From Caprimulgus europaeus (lineage: Eukaryota > Chordata > Aves > Caprimulgiformes > Caprimulgidae), in the NCBI GenBank assembly GCA_907165065.1, contig OU015528.1:41841515-41905514 (forward strand): a DNA stretch of 64,000 nucleotides, written 5' to 3'. The notes below the pieces were generated by a model. That model was not told the origin of the DNA and did no database searches. It saw only the letters and a list, made by a program, of their open reading frames with translations. Positions 7,695 to 20,200 of the stretch are shown piece by piece; position 1 is the first letter of the stretch, and each line of letters opens with the position of its first letter. Both the position numbers and the translations under genes were made by a program.

Positions 7695-8103
7695 TGTTGG
7701 GGCCTTAGCATTATTACATGGCTGTGATACTGGCTAGGCCGCAGCTAGGCCGCTTTCAACAACTGCCAGAAGAGATAAGCTGAGGAAAGGAATGCAGCTA
7801 CGTATGAAAGACGTGCGAAAGTAATAAACAACTGCTGACAACATGGAGGATAGCTGGAAGTTACGTCGACCAGGAAGTGAACCTGAACCAAGATAAGAGT
7901 GAACCACTGAGACTGAGAAAGACTGAGAGGTCAAAGTGTGAATAGTGCTATTATCCAATAATAATTAGCTTCGTAGTGTGTGGACACGTATGAGGAACTT
8001 AACGGGCTATATAACATGCAGCTTTCTGATAATAAACGGATTTGAGTTGCATCTTGTGGATGTGTGAGTCACTCATTTCTCGCTCGCCAGATAGCCCACG
8101 ACA
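7695..8103 (+). repeat. 3' LTR of provirus
   Basis: A 409-bp LTR, by eye without difference from 1659-2067. TATA box at 8008-8014 and AATAAA at 8031-8036, which would set the 3' end of proviral RNA shortly downstream. It ends CACGACA and is followed by the gtgtgg duplication. Confidence 0.95.
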
Positions 8104-8109
8104 GTGTGG
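8104..8109. repeat. Right target duplication (gtgtgg) of the provirus
   Basis: Exact copy of 1653-1658. CR1 sequence continues from here. Confidence 0.95.
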
Positions 8110-8972
8110 TGCGGTTGACACGCTGGAGGGACAGGATGCCATCCAGAGGGACCTTGGTAGGCTTGAGAGGTGGGTTTATGTGAACCTCATGAAGTTCAAA
8201 AAGGTCAAATATAAGGCCAAATACAAGGTCCCACATGTTGGTTGGGGCAATCCCAAGTACAAATACAGACTGGATGGAGAATGGATTCAGAGCAGCCCTT
8301 ATGAGAAGAACTTGGGGGTGTAGGTTGATGAGAAGCTCAATATGACCCAGCAATATGTGTTTTCAACCCAGGAAGTCAACTGTATCCTCGTCTGCATCAA
8401 AAAAAGCATGATCAATAGATCAAGGGCAGGGATTGCCCCCCTCTACGCTGCTCTTGTGAGGCCCCAACTGGAGTATGGTGTTCAGCTCTGGGGCCCCCAA
8501 CATAGGAAGGACATGGACCCATTGGAGCAAGTCCAGAGGAGGGCCACAAGGATGATCAGAGGGCTGGAGCGCCGCTCCTATGAAGACAGGCTGACAGAGT
8601 TGGGATTGTTCAGCCTGGAGAATGCTCCAGGGAGAACTTATAGCACCCTTCCAATATCTGAAGGGGGCCTACAAAGAAAGCTGGAAAGGGCAAGGGCATG
8701 TAGTGATAGGGCAAGCATTAAGGGTTTTAAACTGGAAGAGAGTAGCTTTAGATTAGATATTAGGAATAAATTCTTTCCTGTGAAGGTGGTGAGACACTGG
8801 TTCCCCAGAGAAGTTGTGGATGCCCCCTCTCTGGAAGTGTTCAAGGCCAGGTTGGATGGGGCTTTGAACAAAGGTCTCGTGGAAGATGTCCCTGCTCATG
8901 GCAGGAGGTTTGAAACTAGGTGATCTTTAAGGTCCCTTCCAATCCAAATCATTATATCATTCTATAATTTCT
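8104..8972 (+). mobile_element. CR1 LINE, 3' half of interrupted copy (ORF2 C-terminus and 3' UTR)
   Basis: Continues the CR1 copy broken at 1658. The frame at 8342-8923 holds the well-known CR1 ORF2 C-terminal wording, such as LVRPQLEYGVQLWGPQHRKD, RRATRMIRGLE, YEDRLTELGLFSLE and REVVDAPSLEVFKARLDGAL. Frames before 8342 (8042-8323) hold LERWVYVNLMKF and the following segment. A stop at 8322-8324 and altered bases near 8620-8660 (the usual KRRLRGDLI segment is disturbed) mark decay. The 3' end has the CR1 signature gatctttaaggtcccttcca (8920-8939) and a final attctat-like terminal repeat near 8960. Together with the 5' half this gives about 1.4 kb of a 5'-truncated CR1. Confidence 0.92.
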
Positions 8973-11900
8973 GTTTGTGGCTTACTTTTTGTCACCCTGG
9001 TGCAGGAATTAACATTTCCTTAATTCTCAAGCAATCCCTTTTGTTACTGCATACTGGGCTCTTCATAAGTAAGTAATATTTGTTTTATTCTGCATTGCTC
9101 TAACAGTCCAATTGATGTTCTAGAAACATCCATTCCCCTGTATATACTGGTCAATGAGCAGCAAAACTAAGCAGACTTCAGCCAGTGGCCATCAGTCTAT
9201 GATCTCTTTCTAGTTTCTACTACTTTAATTGGATTTTTTTGCTTCAGTTTTGGTTACACCATAAATGCTATTGGAAATTTCCCTGCCTATGTACATATTT
9301 CATATTAGGCTATCATTTAATAAACTTAAAAATAACAGAATTCTGAACCTGAACTGAACATCACATTGAAGGGCCATTCTTTCCTCAAAGCAAATGTGAA
9401 CTGCTTATATGCCCATGAATTACAGAAGAGTGTTAAACTAGCTACTGGTTCATAATAGTGCTTTTAGTAAAAACTTCCAACCCCTCACAGGAATGTGGCC
9501 AACACAGAGACTCTCTATATGTGTTAGGGTCTGCAGAATGCTCTCGTGTTGCCTTGTGTTCTCAGTCTCCCTTGTCTCTTCCTCACTCTGCTACAGATGA
9601 GGCAGTGCAGTCTAAGCCTTTGCTTTGCAGCCCCGAGCCTGCTTTCAGCCACTGCACACTGCTCTTTAGGGCTGATCTTGCAAAAAGTCTCATTGCCCTA
9701 TAACTGGAAAGCCATGTCTCCAGTGCCCACTCTTGGAGCTAGGGATGCCCTGAACAGTATGCTCTGCTCATTAGCAAGAGCCAAAGTCTGAACTTGTGGA
9801 AAGACCCAACTCCCTGGAACCCTACCCTCTGTGAATATCCAGGGGTAATTAACAAATGGTGTTTTCTCTTAGGGTCTAGCTTTAGTATGAGGCATCTTTC
9901 AGAGTAGTGTCACAGCATGCAGATCACAAACAGCACACAGTTTAACTGTATTTCAGTTCTGCCCTATTCAGGTGAAAACACCTTGGGACATTGGCTTGAA
10001 TAAAATTAAGAGAAGCTCTTTTCTTTTCTTCTCCTTTTTCCTCAAAATTTCTGGGGGAAGAAAAAAAAAAAGGAAAATGAAAAAAATAGATGGATTGAGG
10101 AAAGACTTGAGCAGAAAAGGAGAAAAAAAGATCAAATTAAATCAAATTGCCTTAGAAAAATTGTGCCAAAGAGGATCACTACAAAAGAAGGACTGATCAG
10201 GTAATGGTGTTTTAAAAGTGGGTATTTTGTCCTAGAAGTACTCAAACTCAAAGCTAGAGGACTGAGGAGAATGAACAACAAATTGTGGAGGGAGAAAGAT
10301 CCCAAAAATCCTTGTAGGGTATACTCAGAAAAAGTGATGAGGAAACTGAGACAGCAAAATGTATGAAAGAGTATTTGCTGCCATTTGCCTGAACTTTCCA
10401 TTTTGCTTAAGGTTGTGTGGATTCTGTGGAAGAGTACCCAGAAAAGCAGCATGGGAGAGTCCTCTTTTGCAGGGAGCTCAAACAATACCCTACTGGTGGA
10501 CAGAAATGGTGTAACAGGGCATGAAGGTGGACATGAGTGGTGTAATGGGGCATAATAGTGGCTCAGAGAAGCAAACCATGCAGAGGCAACAATATAGCAC
10601 TGCCTCTTGGCAGAGTACTGCCAGCTGTTGAGGTGAGCTCCTTCTTGCCTCTCTACTTCACCAAAACAATGAGAGTGAGTCTAAGCTCCTGATTAAATGA
10701 CTATAAGAGAGCTCTTCTCATTTGCATGGATTTAAATCAGTGCAAGACCACTGACTTAAAATAAATTATTCCTAAATAAATCCAACATGAGGAAAAAAGG
10801 ATTAGTTCATGATCTTGTTCATAGCAAACCATGGCAGCAGAGCCCATGAGAGGGATTTTTCATTCAATAACTGTTGTGTAAAATAGTCTTTTCTTGAGGT
10901 GTAGAAGGTTTTTTCTCCTCCTGTACTATACTTGTTTGCAAGTAACTCCTCTCTGGTTTCTAATTTGGCTATTTATTAGAAATGCTTCACATCAGCTGGC
11001 AAGGTGACAATGGAACAATTCTATCTACAGTAGAAGGAAATGTTATCTTCAAAAGCATTATGCAAAAACAAAAGAGAAATTAGCATAAAAATAAAGCACT
11101 TAAAAATATACTAGAGTCCTTTATGTGTATTTCTGAAGATGATGTGAAATAATTATTAAAAAAACCCCAAATAATATATTCCTGGGCAGATCACTACAAC
11201 CTCTTGGGACTTGTCTGATGTATTTGCATATGTATCATAATAGTTATCCCGCCTTTTTCTGTTGTTGTTTTATGAGTTTATCTACATTGGTTTTAATACT
11301 GATACTCAAAATAGCTGCCTTGTTTATTCTCATTACACTTCCTTGTCTTAACTAGTGGGCACCAATACATGAACCAAATATTCAAAGACATGCTAATTCT
11401 TTCTTTGGAATTTTCTATTGCTTTTTATAAAAAGATAAAACTGATTTTCAGAGACAACATACTATTAAAGTAAAGATTAATCTCAAAAAATCCAGTATTG
11501 CTGAATGGAACAACCAGTTATTCTCTGATAGGGAACATGTGATAGTGACAGGTAATGCTATGGTTTTCCCAACTCCAGTCACTCAAAAATCATGGCTTAA
11601 GTCCATCCTCAACACATACAAAATAATAATTAAAAAATGCCAACTTTTTTTTTTTTTTTAATTTGCCTTTAGGTTTTGAGGCTGTGTGTGTGCTCATAGC
11701 ACACTTTCAAAGTACTCCTTTCAGACAACAGTACTTTTTCAGTTTTTAACTGAAAACTAGAACTATGTTTTTGATCCTCATCTCCAAGAGCTGAAGCTTA
11801 AGAAAATGCATTAAAGAGAGGAAGGTCCCAGATAAACTGCAGGAGCTGGGAACACACATATAAGAGAAGAGACATGTATTTCTATATAACAAAATAAAAC

Positions 11901-12488
11901 TGTAGCACCAAGAAAATTATACAAAATTTAAAGAATGAAAGTTAGGTCTTTAAAAGGAATTGTAGAAACAATTCAAAGTGTCAGTGTTTGACTGTTCAAT
12001 TTAATAAAAGCAGTAAGAAATATGTTTCTCATTTAACTGCTTCTTGCTATTCATACAGGCTAATTCTCACTCTGCCAGTAGCTCATTTCTTCAGTTACAG
12101 GATGTACCTTCATTATTGTTGATGTATTATATTAATATGTTATTATTAATGTTAATATTCAGAAATTTGCAGTTGCTAGGCACCCTTCTTAAAGAAAAAA
12201 ACCTAGAATTTTCTTTTAATTAAACAGTTGTCTTCATTATGAATAGCTGTCACAAACTACTGCCATTACCCAAAGTATAATGTTTCCAAAGATCATTACA
12301 GAGTTATTCAATAAGAAATCTCACACCTATGTTTATTGAATAGTGTACAGAATACATAAAAACAGCCAAATTGACAAGTAAACAGTTCTCTATTGTAGCC
12401 CCCAAAGAGATGAATTGTATAACAGCACTGAAGAAATTTTGGGGCATTTCTACAGTTTCCCATTGTATTCTCTGAAGAAATGAGACAT
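8973..12488. other. AT-rich intergenic DNA
   Basis: About 3.5 kb with no recognised gene. Overlapping frames at 9458-9791 (81 codons each) and a minus frame at 10132-10485 (117 codons) have no domain wording and look like chance. There is a two-copy, roughly 30-bp imperfect repeat (gtgtaa...gggcat...) at 10505-10562. Confidence 0.6.
10505..10562 (+). repeat. Two-copy imperfect tandem repeat
   Basis: Two units of about 29-30 bp share the order tggtgtaa, ggggcat/agggcat, and a trailing gtgg. Probably a local duplication. Confidence 0.45.
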
Positions 12489-13526
12489 TGTGTTGGGTTT
12501 GTGTGTGAGTGTGGGGAGGGTGTTTTTGGTAGTGGGGGAAGGGGTTACAGTGATGGTCCCTGTAAGAAGGTCTGCAAAAGCTCCCATGGCTCCAAGGTGT
12601 ACCCCCCCAGCCCAGGCTGAGCCAATTAGCAATAGAGAAACACCTCTATGAATCTATGTTTGTGAGGGGAAGGACTGTCTTGAAAAGAAGTAGGTGGAGA
12701 GAACCTGGAAGAGAGGCCATTGACCTGAACAAAAGACAACCATAGGCTTAAACAAAGAGAGAGCTTCGTTGCCAGGAGAAAAGAGGAGGAAGGGGAGGAC
12801 AGAGAACCTCAGACACCCAGTTGGACTGCATGGAGTAGGAGAAGGCAAAGGGAGTCACCTGCAGCCCATGGAGGTTCAACAGTGGAGCAGATACCCCTGT
12901 GTAGGCCATGGAGGACTCCACACAACAGCAGGAAAGCTGAGCCTGGTGGCAAGTGTGACTGAACTAAGACCCCAAAGACGGTCAGTGCCAGAGTTGGGGT
13001 GGACCCCCAGAGCTTGGGGGTGAGGAGGAGCGCTGGACCAGAGGCCCATCTGCAGCCCATGGATGTCCCCATACTGGAGCCAGGAGCTGAATGCAAAGAG
13101 GCCCTTGACTCCATGGGAAGCTTGTGTTGGAACACTTTGTTCCTGGACTTCCATACCAGCAGAGTGGCAATGGTGAGCTGACTGCAACCCCCATTCCTTA
13201 TCCCCTGTGCTGCTGGGAGGGGTGAGAGAAGGTAGAGAAATTGGGAGCAAAGTAATTTGAGCCTGGGAAGAAGGGAGGGTTGGGGAAGGTGTTGTAAGAT
13301 GTGGTTGTTATGTCTCACTGTGTGACTCGGATGATTGGTAACAAATTAAATTGATTTTTCTTCCCCAAGTTGAGTCTGTTTTGCTTGTGACCATAACTGG
13401 TGAGTGAGCTGTCCCTGTCCTTCATCCTAATGCTGTGCCTTCTTTGTTGTGACTTCCATCCCATCTCACCAGATGGGAGGAGAGAGTGCAGGACTGTATG
13501 GTCTACCTGTGGGTTAAATCATCACA
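12489..13526 (+). mobile_element. Long solo LTR, avian ERVL-type, plus strand
   Basis: A 1038-bp LTR beginning TGTGTTGGGTTTG and ending ATCATCACA. The flanks gacat (12484-12488) and gacaa (13527-13531) are a near-match 5-bp duplication with one difference, as expected for an older ERVL insertion. I recognise internal wording typical of a long avian ERVL LTR family: repeated ctgcagcccatgg modules (about 12860 and 13051), the segment ctgactgcaacccccattcc near 13178, gcctgggaagaagggaggg near 13261, and the ATTAAA signal at 13345-13350 followed by gagtctgttttgcttgtgac. The last 150 bp are diverged. Frames on both strands (up to 169 codons on the minus strand) fall wholly inside and are not host genes. 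No internal ERV sequence adjoins it. Confidence 0.8.
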
Positions 13527-14258
13527 GACAACCACCTTTATAATTTTTTATCATCTGCTCTTACTACTGTAATACCATCTTTTGCCCTCAGTTTTTCCGT
13601 GGTGTCTGTTGCAGACATTTGACTCATCTCATTAACTGGGCTATAACAGTTTGATGAGGAAATTATGTTACTGGAGAAATCTAGGCAGCTCTCAGTGAGA
13701 AGCAGTGGTAAAGGCAGAGTGGGTACCACCTCTTGCAATGAATCCTGAAGCTCAGGTTTGAGACCTGTGTCCTGTAGTGAAGTCAGCTGTGAGGGCTGTC
13801 CTCAAGCGACCCAGTGTGGAAAGGGGATAATCTGGATTAGGTAACTCAGGGTAGCTGGAAAGGCAACTACCCTGTCACTCCCTTGTGTGTCTCTGACTAT
13901 GCAGCAGATACTGGCTCACCTTAACTGCACCTGATCACTTGCAAAGTCGTTAGTGAACTGGACAGATCTCAGTGTAATTAATCTGGTCTTGGTGAGTGCC
14001 TTTGGGCCATTTCTTAAAAATCTGAAAAAAAATCACTCTACTGTGAACATTGCAGTGTGTAGAAAATTTCCCTATGTTCTTGACTAAAACAGAGAGCACG
14101 TAAAAAATACTCCCAGCTTCACATATTTAAACCTGGGAAAATAGTGGGCAGATATTTCACTATGTTTTCCTCTTGCTCTCCCAGTTCTTTTTTGGCTACT
14201 GCAGTAATATGCAGAGAAATAATGATCTCTCTTAGAGAAATATTGTGTCTTGGGAAAA

Positions 14259-14283
14259 ACAAAACAAAATAAAACAAACCCTA
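14259..14283 (+). repeat. AAAAC microsatellite, short
   Basis: About five imperfect AAAAC/AAAAT units. Confidence 0.6.
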
Positions 14284-17200
14284 AATAATGCTTTTTAACA
14301 GTGGGATTCAGTATTTAATCAAAGCAAAGCCAATGTGACAGTGTCTCCAAAGGTGATTCAGTTAGTCTTAAAATAAATAGTTAAAACAAGTAGAATAAAT
14401 TGCCCTCTAGAAATGTAAGTCTTTTTAAATTGCCTCCTGAGGGAGCTCAGATGACTAGGTTGGATTATGTGCCTAATTTCTAACAGGCTAAAATTACGTC
14501 AGCAGAATGGTACCTTAGATGATTGTGTTAAAAAGATCTCTTTGACGTCTGGCTGTATTCAGTACAACACTGGCACCAGAAGGAACCTTGAGTTCAGTTT
14601 GATGACGGAAAACCAGTCCTACTGTAAACCTAAAAAAGATATCTGAATTATTCAAAATGCTTTAAGACAAACAAACAAACCAAAGCTCCCACCATTTATT
14701 TTTTCTTCAGAAGACTAAAAAGGCTTCAGACTGTTTGTTTTGCATAGGCTTACCTTTAATTGTCCTGGTGCTTCTGTTAATCTCTTTTTCTCAGTGTTTT
14801 ACCTGAATATCACCCTAATAGAGAACTGGGTAGAAAACGATATTTGACAGGAAACTGTGGATTGTCAGAGAGTTGATATCTTGACAAATATAACCAAACA
14901 AATATGGAGGAAAATATAAGAGACAACTCCTGGTGCTCCTTCACAAAGATTATTACCATTAGAAGACCACTTTCCAAAATAACAATTAGGGAAGTAGAAC
15001 TGAAATTTATAACAGTTCATCTGAAGGGAACAAAAGATTTCAGATGCTGTTAAGAAACACACATGATAACTTAAGAAAGATAACCCCCCCCCCTACTTTC
15101 ACTGTGTAAAGAATTTTCACTATGTAAAGATATAAAGCCATCTTGAGGCAGCTCCTACTTTAATTCTAAGTGAAGAAGAAATCAAAAGAATTTAAACAGA
15201 GCCTTAAAAATATCTTGGATTGCCTGAAAAAGTGTCATAGATTAAATTGCTATTGAATTTCTTGCCCTTTCAGATGCCTGTTTAGACACTGAAGGAATCC
15301 TTGATATGGGAAAGTACTTGTAGTTCTTTTATAAGACAGAATATGAGACATCTCCACTACCTTAAAAAATTTCTGTTTTTTTTTTTCTAGATATGCTTCT
15401 TCCAGTAGTTAAAATAAGAGATATTATTGACCAGCATCTGAATAGATATGATCAATGTAGAACAGAAAGAGTAGTTCTCTGCAAACACCATTTACTACCT
15501 TACGTTACGTATTCTTGTTTCTTGGTCTCTTAATGTCTGCCACAGGAGCATTAGAGTGATTGAAGGAATTAATTTGTACTTACAAAATCTGAAATTACTT
15601 CACAGATCTGCCAGCAATTTCTCTGTGTGAACCACCTAAAATATGAGGTTCAGGTACATGAAACTTACATAAGTCTTCAAAGTCCAGTTCTGAAGACCTT
15701 GGGACAGTTTGGCTGTATAGGACATGCTTGGGATAAAAAATCTTTCCCCCTTCATGTTGATAAATAAATATTAGTATGGTTTCTGAATGCTTTAGGAAAT
15801 GTCCAACAATAAATAAAAACCATGCATGTATCTGGTGATAATGTAGGTCATACTGTTTTCAAGGCAAATAAACCCTAATGAACAAAAGGGTGATTGACCA
15901 AAGAGTGTTTCTTTGTTACATATGATAAAATCATCAGAGGTTTGTTCTCTTTTTGACATCAGTAAGATAGTGTATATCTCTGTACCTAGCAATAAACATA
16001 ATAAATGGTAAAAATAATATCTTTTTAAGTTTTCCTGCATTTTCTTTTCCTTTTAGGATCGATTAAAAATTAACATCTTTTCCCACATCAGTGTAGGAAT
16101 CAGTTGTAACATTTAGCCAAGTAAAGTCAGAAAGAAAGTTCAAAAGTATTAGTTCTTGGCACTAAATTTCATTAAGTTTTTAGAGGACACCGGAGAATGC
16201 ATCCAATCTAACCTCAAAATGCATTCTAATTAAATATTTTTCTATACAGAATCTGAGATATCACCATGTACTTATCCTAATAATAGACCTTTCTTCAGAA
16301 TCACAACTACTTCTAGCTATGACTAGTGTAATAGGATTATTTTTGGATTGCAGCAACAAGAAGGATATTTATTTGATATTGATAAGGAAAATTTACTGAT
16401 TTTAGAATCATAAATCAAAACAGAATATTACCCATGAATTTTAACAAGTTAACAAATACCCTTTATTCTCTTTTAAATTTGTATTTCTGTAAGAAGACTT
16501 TAATATTTGTTCTGTCTCATTATAATTAGTTTGTCTGCCACATCTGTCCCTGCATTTCTAATAATGCTTTAACCTGTTAACTGATCTCAGACTAACTTGA
16601 CACAGAGGTGGAAATTTCATAAAGAAATTATTAAGTACATCATTAAAAACTGGCTGGCTAGAGGAGCGTGTGTCTTCATGAAAGGAAAATTACCATATGA
16701 ACTTATATCTGATTAGGTACCAAAGAATTAAACCAGGGAAGAGCCCTTAGAAGTTTCTTGATGCATGAAAGAATTCAGTCAAATTTGTGCCCTTCTTAAT
16801 ATTAAATTCAATTAATGATGATAATTATGAGCTCTGAGAAGAGAAACACTTCATTAGCCCCAGTGCTACAACATCTTTGTTTACTCAAAACTTGTAGGTG
16901 CTTATGCCCTGATAAGAGGACAGTAAAGCAAAGCCAAACCCATTTCTATTACCCTAGTTGAGGACCCCGTATGATCTCTGCCTTTAAACTGACACTGACA
17001 TCATGCAATTTCAGGCTCAAACACCTCTTCTGATCAACATGAGATTTTTTTTGATAAATTCTTCTTGCTTGAAGAAAATTTTCATTTTTCTTAATCTTGA
17101 TTGTGTTACAAACACTGAAATTAAATGAGATGAGCTTTGAAGGCTCTTAAACCTTTATGATATTCCACTGGATTCTACACATGCATCAAATGTAATGGCC

Positions 17201-20200
17201 CAAGATAAACAGCAAGTCTGACTTGATTATTTAGGTATCTCTTCTTGCTTTACACTTTAAAAATTTAGGAGCTAGAAGTGGCCTCGTCTGTGTCTTGGAG
17301 GTTATTAGTATAGAATATAGAGCTGTACTATAAGAGCTCCATTCTTTTCTGATCATTGAAGATCCCGGATGGTATTTACTCCTAGATCCCTAACTTTTTA
17401 TCTACAAAGCAAAGACCAGCTATTTACCTGGTTATGAGCAAATATAGGAAGATAATTTAAATGACCTTGACACCCGTGATGTGAGACAGCCAACGCTTTT
17501 GTGCATTGGTAATGGAGATTAATGCCCGTTTAATGTGCACAACAAAAAAGGAGGACACTGTGGTTGAAGTGCCAGGGGTTAAAACCCAAAACTGGGGCTT
17601 GAGTGTGTTGTTCTTTAATAGTGCAACAGGCAAAATCTTCTTAAATTAGTTCGGCTTAAATGAATATGTCGTTTGTAGGTAAGGTATGCCAAGTCCAACA
17701 TTTTAATTCATTTTTGCTTCTTGATTCAACCCTATGTCAACTAGTAAAGAAAATGTAAAAATGTTTTTGAAGTGATACAAACATTTTGTCTGATTTTACT
17801 TACTACAGTGAAAAACATGCTAAAGTTAAAATAGAAAACTGAGACCATTTTCCATACATTCTGTAAGACCTACATTTCCTGTGAATGAGAATAAAAATGG
17901 GTCAGATGTTTACATATGAACTGAGAAGAACAGGAAGCAAATGGATAGAATTGTGTTTTGCTTGTTTAATTAGATAGCCACACATACCTATATTTCATGG
18001 AGTTTGCTTATTAATATTTTAAAAAGTAATATTTTGGCACTATATATACATACGCTTTTTATACACAGTAAGTTCTTATTTTTAAAATATTCATATATAT
18101 ATTTATTTTAAATATATAATTTAAGTGTTTATATATACTTAAATAATATTACAAGATTATTTAATAAAATATTAATAATAGTTTAGAATTTAGAGCTACC
18201 TTAAGCACTTTTGGCAGTCTTTGACTAGAGCACAGATGGTGAAGTAGCTTACTACGTATTCCTTGATTTTATGATACAATTAGCAGGTGTTATATATTTT
18301 ATTCTCAGACTATATCACTTATGGAAAGGAAGTAATATTGCTCATCTCATAACAACCTTTGGTGGAGCCAGGTGGGTACAGCAAACTCTACAGGACCACT
18401 TTGGGCTAGTGGAGACTGTAGGAGTTTGTAAGGAACTTGTACAAAAAAAGCTTGCTTGAAGTACCTGGAGGAAGCCTCAACGTTTTTGCTCAGAGCTCCA
18501 CTACCAATAGTTAGAACATCTTTGTAAATAAATAATTTAGAGACTATTTTTCTTGGAAGCATGTAGCCCTTTCGTGTCTCTACCCAGCATATATGAAATG
18601 TGGTGGCACGGAGGAAGGCTATTGAGAATGACAACAAAACAAGTGAGTGTGGTTAGCAGCAAAACAAACCAGCACTCAGAGTCTAAGCAGGTGACTCATA
18701 TGATTGGAAATGAGATAATTAACAGAAATAGAGCCCCAAACTGAGGATAGTGGAAAAACTGTTTGAATTCTGTTGCCTCAAACTGAAAGAGCGTCTGTGG
18801 TGATAGTTTATTTACCAGGAAGCAAAGAGCAATACAAGTGATAGTGTTGTGAAACTTGTTATTATATGTAGTTTTGCAAGCATTACAGATTTCCTAATTT
18901 TTGGCAGGGCTGTGTCATGGAACTTGTACCTCCAGACTTTGGGAGAGATTGGTCAGAGAAATAAATTTAAACCTCAGGAATAATCTGCAAATAACTAATT
19001 TAAGTGAAATGTTCAGAGAAATGGGCAGAATAAAAGTTAATGCTCAAAATGAAGGAATTCACAGGGCAGGATAGAGGTTGACAGCCAAGAAAAGCAGGCA
19101 GTATAGAGAAACACATATACTGCAGAAAGTTACACGGAAGTCTGAAGGAACTGCTTCTGGGCAAAAATACGAGAGATCAAAAAAACCCCACCCTCTTTCT
19201 ACCCAATTAGTTGTACAACTTCTTCAGGAGGAAGAAAGTAGCTGAGGTGGTCAAAACTACACATGGAGAGAAGGTTACTTGTGATGTGATTTGCACACCC
19301 CTTGCCAGACAGCTGCTGTGCTCCCTGTGAAACAAAGGAAGAACTGCATTAGGTGTTGCTCAAAAATTACCTTTAAGTTTTAAATTTTAAAATAGTTCTT
19401 TTCCCAATGAAGGCAATGTAAGAACAAGGGGGAAAAGTTGTTGAAAGTGGTTTTGACAAAACAACAGTTTTGAGAGAAGAACAGGTAGTGCTATAGCAGG
19501 CATGAAAAACTACCAATAAGCACAGATGTATCTGAAGATTTGGAAAATAAGTTCAGGAAATACTGACCTGAAAAATAACTTAAGCTAACTGTTGCACTCA
19601 TGATAAAATTTTAGCAAGTACAAATGGAATTATAAGGGGGACAAAAATTAGGTTAAGATCCCATGTATTTAATAGAAATTATTATTTGTTTACAAATTCT
19701 TTATCAGTAGTGCTTATGTCTCACTCCATAAAAAGCCAAACAAAATCCTTTTTGCTTAGAAAATACTTTGCAACAAGAGTAGTATATGGTAAGTTCTAAA
19801 AGAATTTTGATTTTCAATGGTATATTTTACAAGACAACCAAAGTGATAGTTTGATGATTCATAGAGTCTAATTATGTTTCTCTAGAGAAATGCCTCTTAC
19901 TATATAGCAGAACCAGAACTTCAGCTGAAAAGTAATACATGGAAATCAGCAAGAGGGAAGAAAACAAGTTCATCTTGGAATCACTTCTCTAGCTAAGCAT
20001 GTCACGCACACATAGGTATACATTTTAAGTGTTCAAAGATCTTTCTGTTTCAAACATCAACTGAAAAAGTTACTTAACATTCTTACTTTTGGAGTATGAG
20101 GTTGCAAGATAGCCACTGAGTTTGGTTTTTCTGGTAAAGTAGAAGGATGTTCTCTCAAATTTCACAGCTCTACGGTTTATGGGTTTGTTTTAAAATGGCA

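Larger units (their letters stand above)
1659..8103 (+). mobile_element. Class II (ERVK/alpharetrovirus-like) provirus inserted in CR1; defective, mosaic interior
   Basis: A 6445-bp provirus with two 409-bp LTRs, a 6-bp target duplication, a tRNA-Trp-type primer binding site at 2070-2085 and a polypurine tract at 7677-7694. The order inside is: leader, short gag-start remnant, filler A (GC-rich then AT-rich, about 2590-4050), reverse-transcriptase remnant (about 4050-5180), filler B (AT-rich, ending in 38 A at 6294-6331), env transmembrane remnant (about 6540-6925), a 3' segment and the second LTR. The 6-bp duplication, the Trp primer site and the style of RT and env place it with class II avian retroviruses. 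I see no intact gag, protease, integrase or env surface subunit, so it cannot supply its own proteins. No difference between the LTRs is visible, which argues for a recent insertion despite the decayed coding content. Age and host range cannot be judged from one copy. Confidence 0.92.

Noticed and set aside
12809-13318. 169-codon minus-strand frame plus overlapping frames
   Set aside because: Wholly inside the long ERVL-type LTR and antisense to it.
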